Positions 15,992 through 24,260 are shown, numbered from the stretch's first letter. The stretch: 48,768 bases of DNA from Clostridia bacterium (GCA_017474125.1 JAFVIF010000040.1:1-48768); one strand, 5' to 3'. Numbers and translations: made by a program. The notes: generated from the sequence alone by a model not told the origin.

Positions 15992-16091
15992 GGAGTTTTG
16001 ACACGATTTGATAGCATTTGGTACAGATTATCCTATCTGTCACAGGTATCTCTGCTTTTGCTATCATTTTGCTATCAACGAAATGCTATCA
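15992..16091. repeat. Arm-type repeats at the left end of the mobilizable element
   Basis: TGCTATCA occurs at 16059-16066, 16070-16077 and 16084-16091, and inverted (TGATAGCA) at 16009-16016. The 11-base step of the first two is close to one helical turn. Next to the core, ACTCCTAAGTAG (15953-15964) faces CTACTT and TTTAGGAGT further right. These look like integrase or excisionase binding sites. Confidence 0.55.
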
Positions 16092-16206
16092 CTTTCGCAA
16101 CATCATTTCATCAGCAAGGATATTATACTCTTTTACTGCCCGAAAATCAAGTGGTTTGTGAAAATAGCGGGCAAGGATTTTACTCCCTACCGCAGTCATT
16201 ATATTA

Positions 16207-18252
16207 TTAACTTTTAGACGCATAAGGAGAATCTAACCCTTGCTCACCCCAATATTCTATATTTTGAACATCACTAAATAAACAAATATTATTATTATCT
16301 ATAACAATGTCAAAATGTTCAGTTTTGGGATTATCTCCCTGCGTGATTCCTTTTAATCTTAATGTTTTTTCTGTATTTTCAAAACTTAAATTATAAAATG
16401 TCGGGGAATGAAAAATGTTAAAATATTCAGGTTTTCCATTTTCGGAAACCGAAATAATAAAAGTGAACAATCCCGAAGTTGGTCCAAAACGCAGTGTGCA
16501 GGCTTCCACAACCCCATCATTATCAATGTCAAATGCCACACTGTCAATGAAAGCAGATACAGAACGACTATATGATTTAATAAAGGCAGCATCTTCATCT
16601 GATAAATTTGTAAAGTGCTCTTTATAATAAATAACTTTTTCCCCGAAACTAATGTAAATTAAATCATCGTATGAAATATGACAATCAAAGTAGAAAGTAG
16701 TTCTATCAACGATAGCATCAGCTACCCACTTTTGATTCTCTATTCTATCGATAAAAGAATTAAATTCTTCTTCCGGCATTTGAACAATATTTTCAATAAT
16801 AGCAGTTGTATTTTCTGCAGTCGGCTCATTATAGAAAAAAATTGTTCCATTTATTAAGTTTTCGGTAACGGTTTGTGAATTATCCCCTTTGGAAATTCCA
16901 AAATACAACTTTGCATCTCTCTCGCATTTTGCAGTTTGCTCGTCAATATACTGTTGACTGTCAAGAGCATCACTCCATAATCTTCTTGGGAATTTGTCTT
17001 TAATATCTGAAGCATAGTAGCTACCATCTCTTGGTGTCCAATACTCAACAAGTTCATATTTATTGCCGTTCTTTTTAGCTGTAATAACAGTAGGTATGTG
17101 TGCTCCTGCTTCATTCGTTAAAACACCGTCTTTGCAACTATATTCCATATAAAGAACCCACATATACACACTTGTTTCATTAAAAGAATTATCTATGTCC
17201 ATTATTTTGTAGTCAACAACAATAAAATTGTCTTTAGTATATTCGGATTCATTGTGTTCTGCTATTGAGGTATCAATAAGAACCTGAAGTTTGTCATCTA
17301 AATCACTTGCATCATAAATCTTGGGGTTTGTAAGTAGGCATATTGAAGTAATAACAATAGCAATTACCGAAACGACAATAATCCAAAAAGCAGGCTTTTT
17401 ATAATTCAACACGCTTTTTACCCTTTCTTTAATGCCTACTTCGCCAAAGGCTAAAGGACAAGCAGCGATCATACGGCGGTTTACACTACAAGTCAATAAT
17501 GCTTGGGAATAATCTGCTCTCTGCTCATTGGTTAATTCTTTTACAACCTTTTCATCACAAGCAATTTCAATATCTCTACATAATAACACATAACCTAACC
17601 ACATCAAAGGATTGAACCAATGAAGTGTTAGAATAAGAAATCCTAAAGGTTTCCACCAATGGTCTTTGCGTTTGATATGTGCTTGTTCGTGAGCAATAAC
17701 AAGTTTTTCGTCTTGCTTGCCCATATTAAAAGGTATATATATTTTAGGTTTTATTACTCCGAGAACGAAGGGGGAAACAACCGCTTCACTTTGATATACA
17801 TTATCTCGAAGCAAAACGGCTGTACGAACTTTTCTGCGAACACGCCAATAACTGATAAATGTATATACCAAAAGGATTACAATTCCTATCAGCCATACCT
17901 TTGAAAAAATAAGTATAAACAGTTTAAATGTATTAACCGCCTTTTCAGTTCCAATGGTCGTTGTAGCTTCACTTATAACGGGATTTATAACATTATCAAT
18001 CGTTTCAAATCCTGTATTGATTTCGGCTTCAGAGATTAAGACCGAAGGACTGACTGTTTCGGCACTTGGAATTAAGCTCATTACACTTTCAATAGAAAAT
18101 GGGCATATAAGACGAATAGCAACAACGCCCCATAGGAGAACTGTAATCCATTTAGGTGCTTTCTTTAGCAATAACCTTAATAGTAATATCGCAAGAACAA
18201 TCCAACTTGCAGATACACTCATATTAACAATTTTCAAGAAAACTTCACTCAT
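16207..18252 (-). CDS. blaR1: BlaR1/MecR1-family M56 metallopeptidase antirepressor
   Basis: 681 residues. N-terminal transmembrane helices lie at about 10-30, 36-55 and 112-135. The cytoplasmic zinc protease has HEQAH at 188-192 and the second-ligand region IEIACDEKVV. A further helix at about 310-330 precedes a C-terminal extracytoplasmic part of about 350 residues. That part does not look like a penicillin-binding sensor: I see no SxxK/KTG set. The ligand may therefore not be a beta-lactam. By family knowledge it senses a signal outside and triggers cleavage of the BlaI-type repressor encoded just upstream; the genes overlap by four bases. Confidence 0.8.
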   Translation of the reverse strand: MSEVFLKIVNMSVSASWIVLAILLLRLLLKKAPKWITVLLWGVVAIRLICPFSIESVMSLIPSAETVSPSVLISEAEINTGFETIDNVINPVISEATTTIGTEKAVNTFKLFILIFSKVWLIGIVILLVYTFISYWRVRRKVRTAVLLRDNVYQSEAVVSPFVLGVIKPKIYIPFNMGKQDEKLVIAHEQAHIKRKDHWWKPLGFLILTLHWFNPLMWLGYVLLCRDIEIACDEKVVKELTNEQRADYSQALLTCSVNRRMIAACPLAFGEVGIKERVKSVLNYKKPAFWIIVVSVIAIVITSICLLTNPKIYDASDLDDKLQVLIDTSIAEHNESEYTKDNFIVVDYKIMDIDNSFNETSVYMWVLYMEYSCKDGVLTNEAGAHIPTVITAKKNGNKYELVEYWTPRDGSYYASDIKDKFPRRLWSDALDSQQYIDEQTAKCERDAKLYFGISKGDNSQTVTENLINGTIFFYNEPTAENTTAIIENIVQMPEEEFNSFIDRIENQKWVADAIVDRTTFYFDCHISYDDLIYISFGEKVIYYKEHFTNLSDEDAAFIKSYSRSVSAFIDSVAFDIDNDGVVEACTLRFGPTSGLFTFIISVSENGKPEYFNIFHSPTFYNLSFENTEKTLRLKGITQGDNPKTEHFDIVIDNNNICLFSDVQNIEYWGEQGLDSPYASKS

Positions 18253-18623
18253 TTTAGTTCTCCTTTCCTATAGTTATCTATCATCTGCTGTACCTTATCA
18301 AGCTCTGTATCGGAAATCTTTTGATGTTTGGTAAATGCTGCAATAAAAGCCGGCAATGAGCCTTCAAAAGTCTTATCAACCATTTCTTGTATTTCGGCAG
18401 CTTGTACCTCATCTTTGCTTATAAGAGATGTAACAACTGTCTTTTCATTTTTTAGAACACCACGCTCGGACAACCTTTTGATAACGGTGTATGTGGTAGT
18501 AGGCTTCCAACCAAGTTGTTCTTTGCACAAAGTTACAAGCTCACTGCTCTTTACGGGTTCGTGTTCCCATAAAATCAAACAAAAGCGATATTCACTTTCA
18601 AATACCTTCGGCGTTTCTTTCAT
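18249..18623 (-). CDS. blaI: BlaI/MecI/CopY-family repressor
   Basis: 124 residues from the ATG at 18623, chosen because AGGAG lies 8 bases upstream; the longer frame from 18659 would start inside the operator. A winged helix-turn-helix spans about 10-75 (KVFESEYRFCLILWEH, KPTTTYTVIKRLSERGVL), followed by a dimerisation tail (ADIQEMVDK-like helix, then LPAFIAAF). It represses its own operon until the partner protease is activated. No other target with the same dyads was noticed in the window. Confidence 0.85.
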   Translation of the reverse strand: MKETPKVFESEYRFCLILWEHEPVKSSELVTLCKEQLGWKPTTTYTVIKRLSERGVLKNEKTVVTSLISKDEVQAAEIQEMVDKTFEGSLPAFIAAFTKHQKISDTELDKVQQMIDNYRKGELK

Positions 18624-18638
18624 AGTAGCAACTCCTTT

Positions 18639-18684
18639 CTCTAATTCGTTAGAGTTCATATATACTCTAACATATTAGAGTCAA
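18639..18684 (-). promoter_or_regulatory. Double operator and promoter of blaI-blaR1
   Basis: Two dyads, CTCTAATTCGTTAGAG (18639-18654) and CTCTAACATATTAGAG (18665-18680), share the half-site CTCTAA and are spaced 26 bases. The minus-strand -35 TTGACT (18679-18684) overlaps one and the -10 TATATG (18657-18662) lies between them, so binding would block polymerase. Confidence 0.75.
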
Positions 18685-18722
18685 AAAGTCAAGAGTATGC
18701 TAAAAAGTTTACAAAAAATTAT

Positions 18723-18749
18723 AGCGGCAAGGATTTCTCCCTGCCGCCG
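18723..18749 (-). terminator. Terminator after intact tnpV
   Basis: GGCGGCAGGGA pairs with TCCTTGCCGCT around a GAAA-type loop on the minus strand, with T-rich sequence after it. It has the same core as the scar terminators at 289 and 15758. Confidence 0.8.
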
Positions 18750-18756
18750 TTCTGCG

Positions 18757-19134
18757 TTATGCGTAAATTAAATCTGCATTGACAATTTCAGTTGCTCGGT
18801 TACGGATATTATTCATACGATCAACCCATTCCATTTGATTTTCTGCCTTGAGTTTTTCCGTTACACCCTCTTTTTCGGCAAGTTGTTTTACCACCCGAAA
18901 AAACATATCCTCTGCCTGCTTGTTGAGTTCGGCAAGATGGCTATTCAGCTTTCCACTTGTTAAAAGGTTTGTGTAAAGCACCTTGCGGTGTTGCTTGAGG
19001 TAGCGTAGGTGTCGCTGTCCCCATACGCCGATTGGCTCGTTTTCTTCTTCGGGTAGTGAAATGCAAGGGAGATAATAATCGCCCTGCTTTTCGTACCAAA
19101 GACCATTCTTTTCATCGTAAAATCTGTTTTCCAC
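18757..19134 (-). CDS. tnpV: Transposon-encoded protein TnpV
   Basis: 125 residues starting at a GTG (19132-19134) behind GGTAGG. TnpV family: a N-terminal YDEKNGLWYEKQGDYYLPC segment, IGVWGQRHLRYLKQHRKV, then a long helix and the ending IRNRATEIVNADLIYA. TnpV proteins are found on Tn4451-like and other clostridial mobilizable elements next to relaxase genes; the biochemical role is not established. It follows the relaxase gene closely in the same operon. Its 3' end recurs as scars at 10436 and 15800, and as a few codons at 330. Confidence 0.85.
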   Translation of the reverse strand: MENRFYDEKNGLWYEKQGDYYLPCISLPEEENEPIGVWGQRHLRYLKQHRKVLYTNLLTSGKLNSHLAELNKQAEDMFFRVVKQLAEKEGVTEKLKAENQMEWVDRMNNIRNRATEIVNADLIYA

Positions 19135-19143
19135 TGTGTGTTC

Positions 19144-20310
19144 CTACCTTTCATTTTTGTTATTTCTAAAGCGTGTTTCACGCTGTTTAGACTTGGCTTG
19201 TTCTATCAGACTGTCGATTTGTTTGCTTCCGAAAACCTTGCGGAGCAGTTTGTAATCCTTGACCTCTGCACGCAAATTTTCATTTTTTCCCAAAAGAATT
19301 TCATTCCTTTTTGTGAGCCTTTCGTTCTCTCTGTAAAGGTTTCCGTTCGTAGCATTAAGACGGTGGTAGTTATCCAACGCATTGTAGTATCGGAAGAAAA
19401 CTTCCTTGATAACTGCCTTTAATTTCTTTATAAGCGGTTCTACGAATTTCTGCTTGTAGGTCTTTGCGGACATTAAACCTTGCGGTTCGGGTAGCTGATA
19501 TTCGCTATCAGTTTCTATCCTTTGTTCCAATTCTGCAATGACTTGTGTGCCTTTATCGTAGTTTCGGATACGATTTTCCACACTCTTAAACTCGTCTTTT
19601 TTATCAGCAAGTTTGCTTTCCAACTGCTCGATTTCTTTCACTCGTTCCTGCTTTTTGTAGTCAAGTACCGAGAGGTGTTCGTTGTGTGTTCCTTTCTGCT
19701 CCCACTCAATTCCATACCTTACCATAACCCTTGCAAGCATTTCTTTTTCGGCTTGTACCCATTGATTCCACTCGGTATCGCCACGACTACCGCCCTTAAA
19801 ACCTTGTGCAGTTAACGCTTGTTTGAGTGATACTCTTGTTTCAAGACCACGCTTACTTCCGGTTGTAAAGGGAACAAAATCTATATGCAAATGGGGTGTT
19901 GCTTCATCCAAATGCAAGTGAGCCGAGAACACTCGAAGGTGTGGATTTCGTTCCTTGAAACCGCTGAAATATTCATCCATTATCTGTTTTGAAAGCTCGG
20001 CATTGTCACCGATAGCACTCATATCTTCTTTGTTTCCAATCTGCACTACCGCTTCATAAAACGGTTTTTCTTGCTTGGAATTGCGGATTTTTTCGTAGTA
20101 ATTATCAATGCGGCGGTCTGCTCTTGTCTGCCTTTCATTGAATTTTTTAAGTGCTTCATCAAACAATTCGTGGTACACTTTCTTGATACTTTCGTTGCAA
20201 TAGGATATATTTTTGCAGGAACGCTCACCGTCAACATTCGCCGCTTTGAACTTTCGGGTGTTGTGGTTGACCGAGCCTTTTCCCATAGATATACTTATCG
20301 TTCTTTTCAT
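19144..20310 (-). CDS. MobV-family relaxase (Pre/Mob)
   Basis: 388 residues from the ATG at 20310; an upstream GTG adds three residues. N-terminal MGKGSVNHNTR belongs to the Pre/Mob family. The metal-binding motif III is HLHLDEATPHLHIDFVP near residues 131-147. A tyrosine-rich region (ISYCN, DNYYEKI) provides candidate nicking residues. The C-terminal half is a coiled coil. It should nick at oriT and lead single-strand transfer using a helper's conjugation machinery. It has an unusually long intergenic region upstream that is the likely oriT. Confidence 0.85.
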   Translation of the reverse strand: MKRTISISMGKGSVNHNTRKFKAANVDGERSCKNISYCNESIKKVYHELFDEALKKFNERQTRADRRIDNYYEKIRNSKQEKPFYEAVVQIGNKEDMSAIGDNAELSKQIMDEYFSGFKERNPHLRVFSAHLHLDEATPHLHIDFVPFTTGSKRGLETRVSLKQALTAQGFKGGSRGDTEWNQWVQAEKEMLARVMVRYGIEWEQKGTHNEHLSVLDYKKQERVKEIEQLESKLADKKDEFKSVENRIRNYDKGTQVIAELEQRIETDSEYQLPEPQGLMSAKTYKQKFVEPLIKKLKAVIKEVFFRYYNALDNYHRLNATNGNLYRENERLTKRNEILLGKNENLRAEVKDYKLLRKVFGSKQIDSLIEQAKSKQRETRFRNNKNER

Positions 20311-20353
20311 TAAAATCACTTCTTTCTCATAAATTCACTCTTCCTTTGGTTTT

Positions 20354-20572
20354 GTTACTTTTGTCAAAAGTAACGCAAAAGCACTTTTGACAGCAGAGCT
20401 ATCAAAAATGCAACCTGCAAGCAGGTTTTGCGTTCTCCGAAGGGCAAAGAGCCGCCTTTGAAAAGGCACTCTCTGCACACTCCGCTAAACTTTATCCGTG
20501 ACGGTGTGTGTCGATGGTGACGGTGCTTTTGACACCGCACCCTGTCCCTAAAACATCGACACGACCGTCACG
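20354..20572. other. Candidate origin of transfer (oriT)
   Basis: The gap between relaxase and ATPase genes holds a 21-base palindrome (GTTACTTTTG, T, CAAAAGTAAC, 20354-20374). It also has a large dyad: GTGACGGTGTGTGTCGATG (20499-20517) against CATCGACACGACCGTCAC (20555-20572), enclosing a smaller hairpin (GGTGACGGTG / CACCGCACC, 20517-20543). MobV oriTs usually lie just upstream of the relaxase gene. Confidence 0.5.
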
Positions 20573-21710
20573 CATCGTCACGCTTTACGAAGGTCAGCCT
20601 GACCTTTCGCCCATCGTGACTGCGTTTGCTTTCGTAGTGGATACCATACTCATCGAGCAAACGCCTTGCGTTGACATTCAGCCGAAGCGATAACGCATTG
20701 GCTTTCATATCCACGCCGAGAAAGACAACAAGCTCGGTAGGACTGCCCACCCAACAAGGATAGTCTGTATTGATATGCTCTGCCACTTCATCAAGCAGAG
20801 GTTCGGGTGGTGCTTTCCAAAGTTCCGTTTCTTTTTCGGACAGTTCCCAAGCAAGCGTTTTTTCGTTTTTTATCAGGTGTAAGCGTTGCTCTTGCTGATC
20901 TCTTCCTGACACTTCGAGAATTGCGGTATTGCTTGTGCGTTTTTCTTTGGTAAGCATAAACGCACCGTCTGCTGCACCGAGCAATCCGTTTGTACCTGAA
21001 ATCATATCAAACTTATCGTCTGCGGTTTGCTTTCGTGTGTGATGAACGAGCAATAGGCAGATACCTTTACTGTCGGCAAAACTTTTCAGCCTTGTGATAA
21101 TTTGATAATCGTTAGCGTAACTGTAATTGTCCCCACCGACCTCACGCACCTTTTGCAAGGTGTCGATTATAATGAGCTTGGTGTCGGGGTGTTCGCTGAC
21201 AAATCTGTTTAACTGCTCGTCAAGTCCGTTGCCGAGCTGACCAGCCGAAACAGAAAAGAATAGGTTGTCCGTTGCTTCTGTGCCTACCATACGATATAAG
21301 CGTTCTTGTAAGCGGCGGTAATCATCTTCAAGGGCAAGGTATAGGACAGTTCCTTTTCGGGTTGTATAATCCCATAGCGGCGTTCCCGTGCTGACGTGAT
21401 ATGCCAACTGCGCCATCAGAAAACTTTTACCGAGCTTGGGTGCACCTGCAAAGATATACGTTCCCGGATAGAGCAAGCCGTCAATCAGCGGCGGCTTGCT
21501 TTGGTAAACGGTGTCGTACAGTTCGGTCATTGATACGGTTTTGAGGTAGGACGGGTCCATCATCTTAATCATTTCACGCTGAATTTCCTCAAAACTCTTG
21601 AAATTTTCATCTTCGGTGGTTATAATGTTTGCAGTACATTTTTGAGAAGGCTGCTCCGTATCTGCGCCAACAGATACATTCGGAGCAGTCTTTTCCGTTA
21701 TATTGGTCAT
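20568..21710 (-). CDS. RepA-like AAA ATPase (RecA-fold, AAA_25)
   Basis: 380 residues. Walker A GAPKLGKS at 89-96, acidic LALEDDYRRLQERL, Walker B TKLIIIDTLQKV at about 175-185 and a sensor LLVHHTRK give the hexameric RepA/DnaB-like helicase core. A winged-helix-like tail follows (TELVVFLGVDM). Such proteins are typical of mobilizable elements and probably assist replication of the excised circle. The start overlaps the preceding stop by four bases (ATGA), and the 3' end overlaps the putative oriT. Confidence 0.8.
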   Translation of the reverse strand: MTNITEKTAPNVSVGADTEQPSQKCTANIITTEDENFKSFEEIQREMIKMMDPSYLKTVSMTELYDTVYQSKPPLIDGLLYPGTYIFAGAPKLGKSFLMAQLAYHVSTGTPLWDYTTRKGTVLYLALEDDYRRLQERLYRMVGTEATDNLFFSVSAGQLGNGLDEQLNRFVSEHPDTKLIIIDTLQKVREVGGDNYSYANDYQIITRLKSFADSKGICLLLVHHTRKQTADDKFDMISGTNGLLGAADGAFMLTKEKRTSNTAILEVSGRDQQEQRLHLIKNEKTLAWELSEKETELWKAPPEPLLDEVAEHINTDYPCWVGSPTELVVFLGVDMKANALSLRLNVNARRLLDEYGIHYESKRSHDGRKVRLTFVKRDDA

Positions 21711-22033
21711 TCAGATCCCTCCTTTAATCCATACAAGGTTTTATTGATTTGGTCGATAACTTCAAGCAAGTCACCGCTGACGTTGCCACCGTTTTCGATA
21801 CGCTTCAGTTCATCAAGCACAGCGGCAAGTTCCACTTTGAGCGCTTTATATACTCTCGGATTACCCTCCACAACAATTTCTCGGTCGGTACATTTGCGGT
21901 AGCAGTATTCCTGTTTTGTGAGTCCCGACAGCGCAACGATGCGATTTATCGTTTCGTGTTCTTCGGGCGATACCCGAAACCCTACGGTAATACATCTGAA
22001 GCGGTCGTGTTTGTCTAAATTCTTAGCTGACAT
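21707..22033 (-). CDS. MobC-like ribbon-helix-helix accessory protein
   Basis: 108 residues. An N-terminal ribbon-helix-helix (RCITVGFRVSPEEHETINRIVALSGLT) and a helical tail are typical of relaxosome accessory proteins that bind oriT and help the relaxase. It overlaps the integrase stop by 11 bases and the ATPase start by four, so the block is one translationally coupled operon. The MobC assignment rests on fold and neighbourhood. Confidence 0.65.
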   Translation of the reverse strand: MSAKNLDKHDRFRCITVGFRVSPEEHETINRIVALSGLTKQEYCYRKCTDREIVVEGNPRVYKALKVELAAVLDELKRIENGGNVSGDLLEVIDQINKTLYGLKEGSE

Positions 22034-23114
22034 TTTGTGTTGGTTCCTTTCTGAAGTTGTTGAGCTTATCTGCCATATCCGTCTGTGTGGACGGGAACAG
22101 ATGAGCGTAGTTATAAGTGATATTGATGCTTTCGTGCCCTACACGGTCGGCAATCGCCACCGCCGAATATCCCATTTCAATTAAGAGGGAAATGTGGCTG
22201 TGTCGCAGATCGTGAATGCGGATACGCTTAACCCCTGCTTCGTCTGCGCCCCTTGTCATTTCACGGTGCAGATAGTTCTTTGTGATATTAAACACTCGGT
22301 CATTCTTTTGCAGACCGTAGAGTTTAGAAAGGTATTCCTTAATTTCTTCGATCAGAAAATCGGGCATTTTTATCACTCGGTTGCTTTTCGGCGTTTTCGG
22401 CTCGGTAATAACATCCCTGCCGTCAATGCGCTGATAGGACTTATTGATAGTGACCGTACCACGCTCAAAATCAAAGTCGCCGGCGGTCAAAGCCAATAGC
22501 TCACCCTCACGGATACCGCACCAATACAGCATTTCAAATGCGTAATAGGATACGGGTTTGTCCATCACCGCAAAGGCAAATTTCTGATATTCTTCTTGTG
22601 TCCAAAAGAGCATTTCACGACTTCTCGCCTTACCCATATTACCGACCTTAGCGGCGGGATTTTCTTTCAAGCCATAGAACTTAACGGCGTGATTAAAAAT
22701 GGCACTGAGCTGATTGTGAAGCGTTTTAAGGTACACGGGAGAGTATTTCTTACCGTTCTTATCACACCCCTTAATCATTTCATTCTGCCAAGCAATCACA
22801 TCTCTCGGCTGAATATCGCTGATTTTGCGCTTACCGAAGTACGGCAAGATCTTCGTGCGGATAATATGCTCTTTGGTTTGCCAAGTGTTTTCTTTAATGC
22901 GATTCTTCATATCCACCGTATAGGTTTCAATAAAGCTCGCAAAGGTCATACTGAGATCTGCCTGAGTCTTGTTCAAAAACTCACGTTCCCAAGCAAGTGC
23001 TTCACGTTTGGTCGGGAAACCTCGTTTTTGGCTTTGCTTAGTGCCGCCTTTCCAATCGGGAACACGGTACACAACTCGCCAAGTATTTGTTTTTTCATCC
23101 TTATAGACAGCCAT
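22023..23114 (-). CDS. int: Tyrosine recombinase (integrase)
   Basis: 363 residues. An N-terminal arm-binding domain (AP2-like, about 1-50), a SAM-like core-binding domain (about 55-160) and a catalytic domain with Arg202 (GIREGELLAL), His301 and Arg304 (IHDLRHSH), His327 (VGHESI) and Tyr336 (YNYAHLF). All catalytic positions are present, so it should be active. The flanking 16-base repeats show that its site is the 3' end of guaA, a well-known target of integrative elements. Confidence 0.9.
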   Translation of the reverse strand: MAVYKDEKTNTWRVVYRVPDWKGGTKQSQKRGFPTKREALAWEREFLNKTQADLSMTFASFIETYTVDMKNRIKENTWQTKEHIIRTKILPYFGKRKISDIQPRDVIAWQNEMIKGCDKNGKKYSPVYLKTLHNQLSAIFNHAVKFYGLKENPAAKVGNMGKARSREMLFWTQEEYQKFAFAVMDKPVSYYAFEMLYWCGIREGELLALTAGDFDFERGTVTINKSYQRIDGRDVITEPKTPKSNRVIKMPDFLIEEIKEYLSKLYGLQKNDRVFNITKNYLHREMTRGADEAGVKRIRIHDLRHSHISLLIEMGYSAVAIADRVGHESINITYNYAHLFPSTQTDMADKLNNFRKEPTQNVS

Positions 23115-23119
23115 TTACA

Positions 23120-23320
23120 TCACTTCCTTTCACTATTGGCTGTGCCGCCGTAGCAAGCTCGCTCGTAGAAATATTTAGCGTTGATTTTTCCTGCTACGGT
23201 TAAAAAGTTTTTTGCCGCAAGCTCATCATTGAGCCGCTTGACAATCTTGTAGGCATAGGATTTGGATACACCCATTTCGGATGCTACTTCCTCAACAGTT
23301 AAATACAGTTTGTTTGCCAT
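23120..23320 (-). CDS. xis: Excisionase-like helix-turn-helix protein
   Basis: 66 residues with an N-terminal winged helix: LYLTVEEVASEMGVSKSYAYKIVKRLN. It is separated from the integrase start by five bases, the usual xis-int order. It is a candidate recombination directionality factor that bends DNA at the attachment sites. Confidence 0.75.
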   Translation of the reverse strand: MANKLYLTVEEVASEMGVSKSYAYKIVKRLNDELAAKNFLTVAGKINAKYFYERACYGGTANSERK

Positions 23321-23540
23321 ACACTTTTCCTCCTTTTCTTTTTATTTGGTTGCTCGCCGTTCTACCCAAGTGCCGTTCCTGCCCCTGCTTTTTCAGCGGC
23401 GTTTTCTCGCTCGCTCCTTCCGGAGGTCTTGGCGGAGTATCCCACTTGGACGGTCATTCAGTTGTTGAACAAGTCCCCATATAACGTCAAAAATCAGAGA
23501 TTTTATGCATAGTTTTTAGGAAAGGACTTTATTCTTTTCA
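23321..23540. other. GC-rich non-coding leader of xis-int
   Basis: Between the xis start and its promoter is about 220 bases without a gene. CCAAGTG (23366-23372) and CACTTGG (23443-23449) are inverted, enclosing a near-palindrome CCTTCCGGAGG (23417-23427). The stretch is much richer in G and C than its surroundings. It could be a second oriT candidate or a structured leader. I see no intrinsic terminator. Confidence 0.4.
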
Positions 23541-23568
23541 CAAACTTAAACGCACTTGTTTAAGTTTG
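23541..23568. promoter_or_regulatory. 28-base operator in the start region of the xis-int promoter
   Basis: CAAACTTAAAC and GTTTAAGTTTG are perfect 11-base arms separated by six bases, just downstream of the minus-strand -10 box. A third half-site, GCGTTTAAGTC, lies at 23593-23603. It is a likely binding site of the divergent XRE repressor. Confidence 0.7.
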
Positions 23569-23576
23569 GTATCCTC

Positions 23577-23605
23577 ATTATACTAAGCAACTGCGTTTAA
23601 GTCAA
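23577..23605 (-). promoter_or_regulatory. Promoter of the xis-int-mob operon
   Basis: On the minus strand TTGACT (23600-23605), 17 bases, TATAAT (23577-23582). Confidence 0.8.
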
Positions 23606-23648
23606 GAGTTTTTGAGAAAAAATATTAAACTTTTTTGCTATGGTTATC

Positions 23649-23678
23649 TTGACATATCCTAAACTCTTGTGTTATACT
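23649..23678 (+). promoter_or_regulatory. Promoter of the element's XRE gene
   Basis: TTGACA (23649-23654), 18 bases, TATACT (23673-23678), then AAAGGAG and the ATG at 23711. It diverges from the xis-int promoter. Confidence 0.8.
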
Positions 23679-23710
23679 GTGTTTGCAGTAATTGCAAAGG
23701 AGTAAAAACT

Positions 23711-24244
23711 ATGGCTATTGGAGAGAGAATTAGGTTCATCCGCAATTTGCGTGGTATGACACAAAAAATACTCGGTGCAGCTATCGGTTTCCCCGAAAAG
23801 ACTGCCGACATTCGTTTGGCTCAATACGAGTCCGGTACAAGAACACCCAAAGAGGATATTACGCTTGCATTAGCAAATGCTTTAGAGGTTGCACCTCAAG
23901 CGCTTTCCGTACCCGATATTGACAGTTACATTGGCTTGGCACATACCTTGTTTGCCCTTGAGGACATCTACGGTCTGACCGTTGAGGAAACATCCGACGG
24001 TGAAATTTGCCTTAAAATCAAAAACAACAGAGGTCGTAGCACCGAAGAACTTTTGAAAATCCTTGCCGCTTGGAAAGAGCAGGCGGATAAATGCAAGTCC
24101 GGTGAGATCACCAAAGATACATACGACGAGTGGCGTTATAATTATCCGAAGTACGACACCACACGCATTTGGGCGAAGGTTCCTTCGCAAGAGTTCAGCG
24201 ATGCGATGGTCGAAGCCTTCAAAGACAAACTCAATGACTTGTAA
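23711..24244 (+). CDS. XRE-family repressor of the mobilizable element
   Basis: 177 residues from the ATG at 23711, chosen for the AAAGGAG eight bases before it; a longer frame from 23669 lacks a ribosome site. A Cro/CI helix-turn-helix occupies about 1-65 (IGERIRFIRNLRGMTQKILG, RLAQYESGTRTPK). The C-terminal part (WKEQADKCKSGEITKDTYDEWRYNYP) is seen in other element-borne XRE proteins of gut clostridia. As the only gene divergent from the int-mob operon, with a strong dyad between them, it most likely keeps excision and transfer off. Confidence 0.8.
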   Translation: MAIGERIRFIRNLRGMTQKILGAAIGFPEKTADIRLAQYESGTRTPKEDITLALANALEVAPQALSVPDIDSYIGLAHTLFALEDIYGLTVEETSDGEICLKIKNNRGRSTEELLKILAAWKEQADKCKSGEITKDTYDEWRYNYPKYDTTRIWAKVPSQEFSDAMVEAFKDKLNDL

Positions 24245-24260
24245 TTTGAGCAACAAAAAA

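Noticed and set aside
18624..18659. Upstream start of blaI at 18659
   Set aside because: It would place the first codons inside the operator and has no ribosome site; the ATG at 18623 has AGGAG at the right distance.
19695..19712. Another att copy (CTCCCACTC)
   Set aside because: Only about eight bases match the core and they lie inside the relaxase gene.
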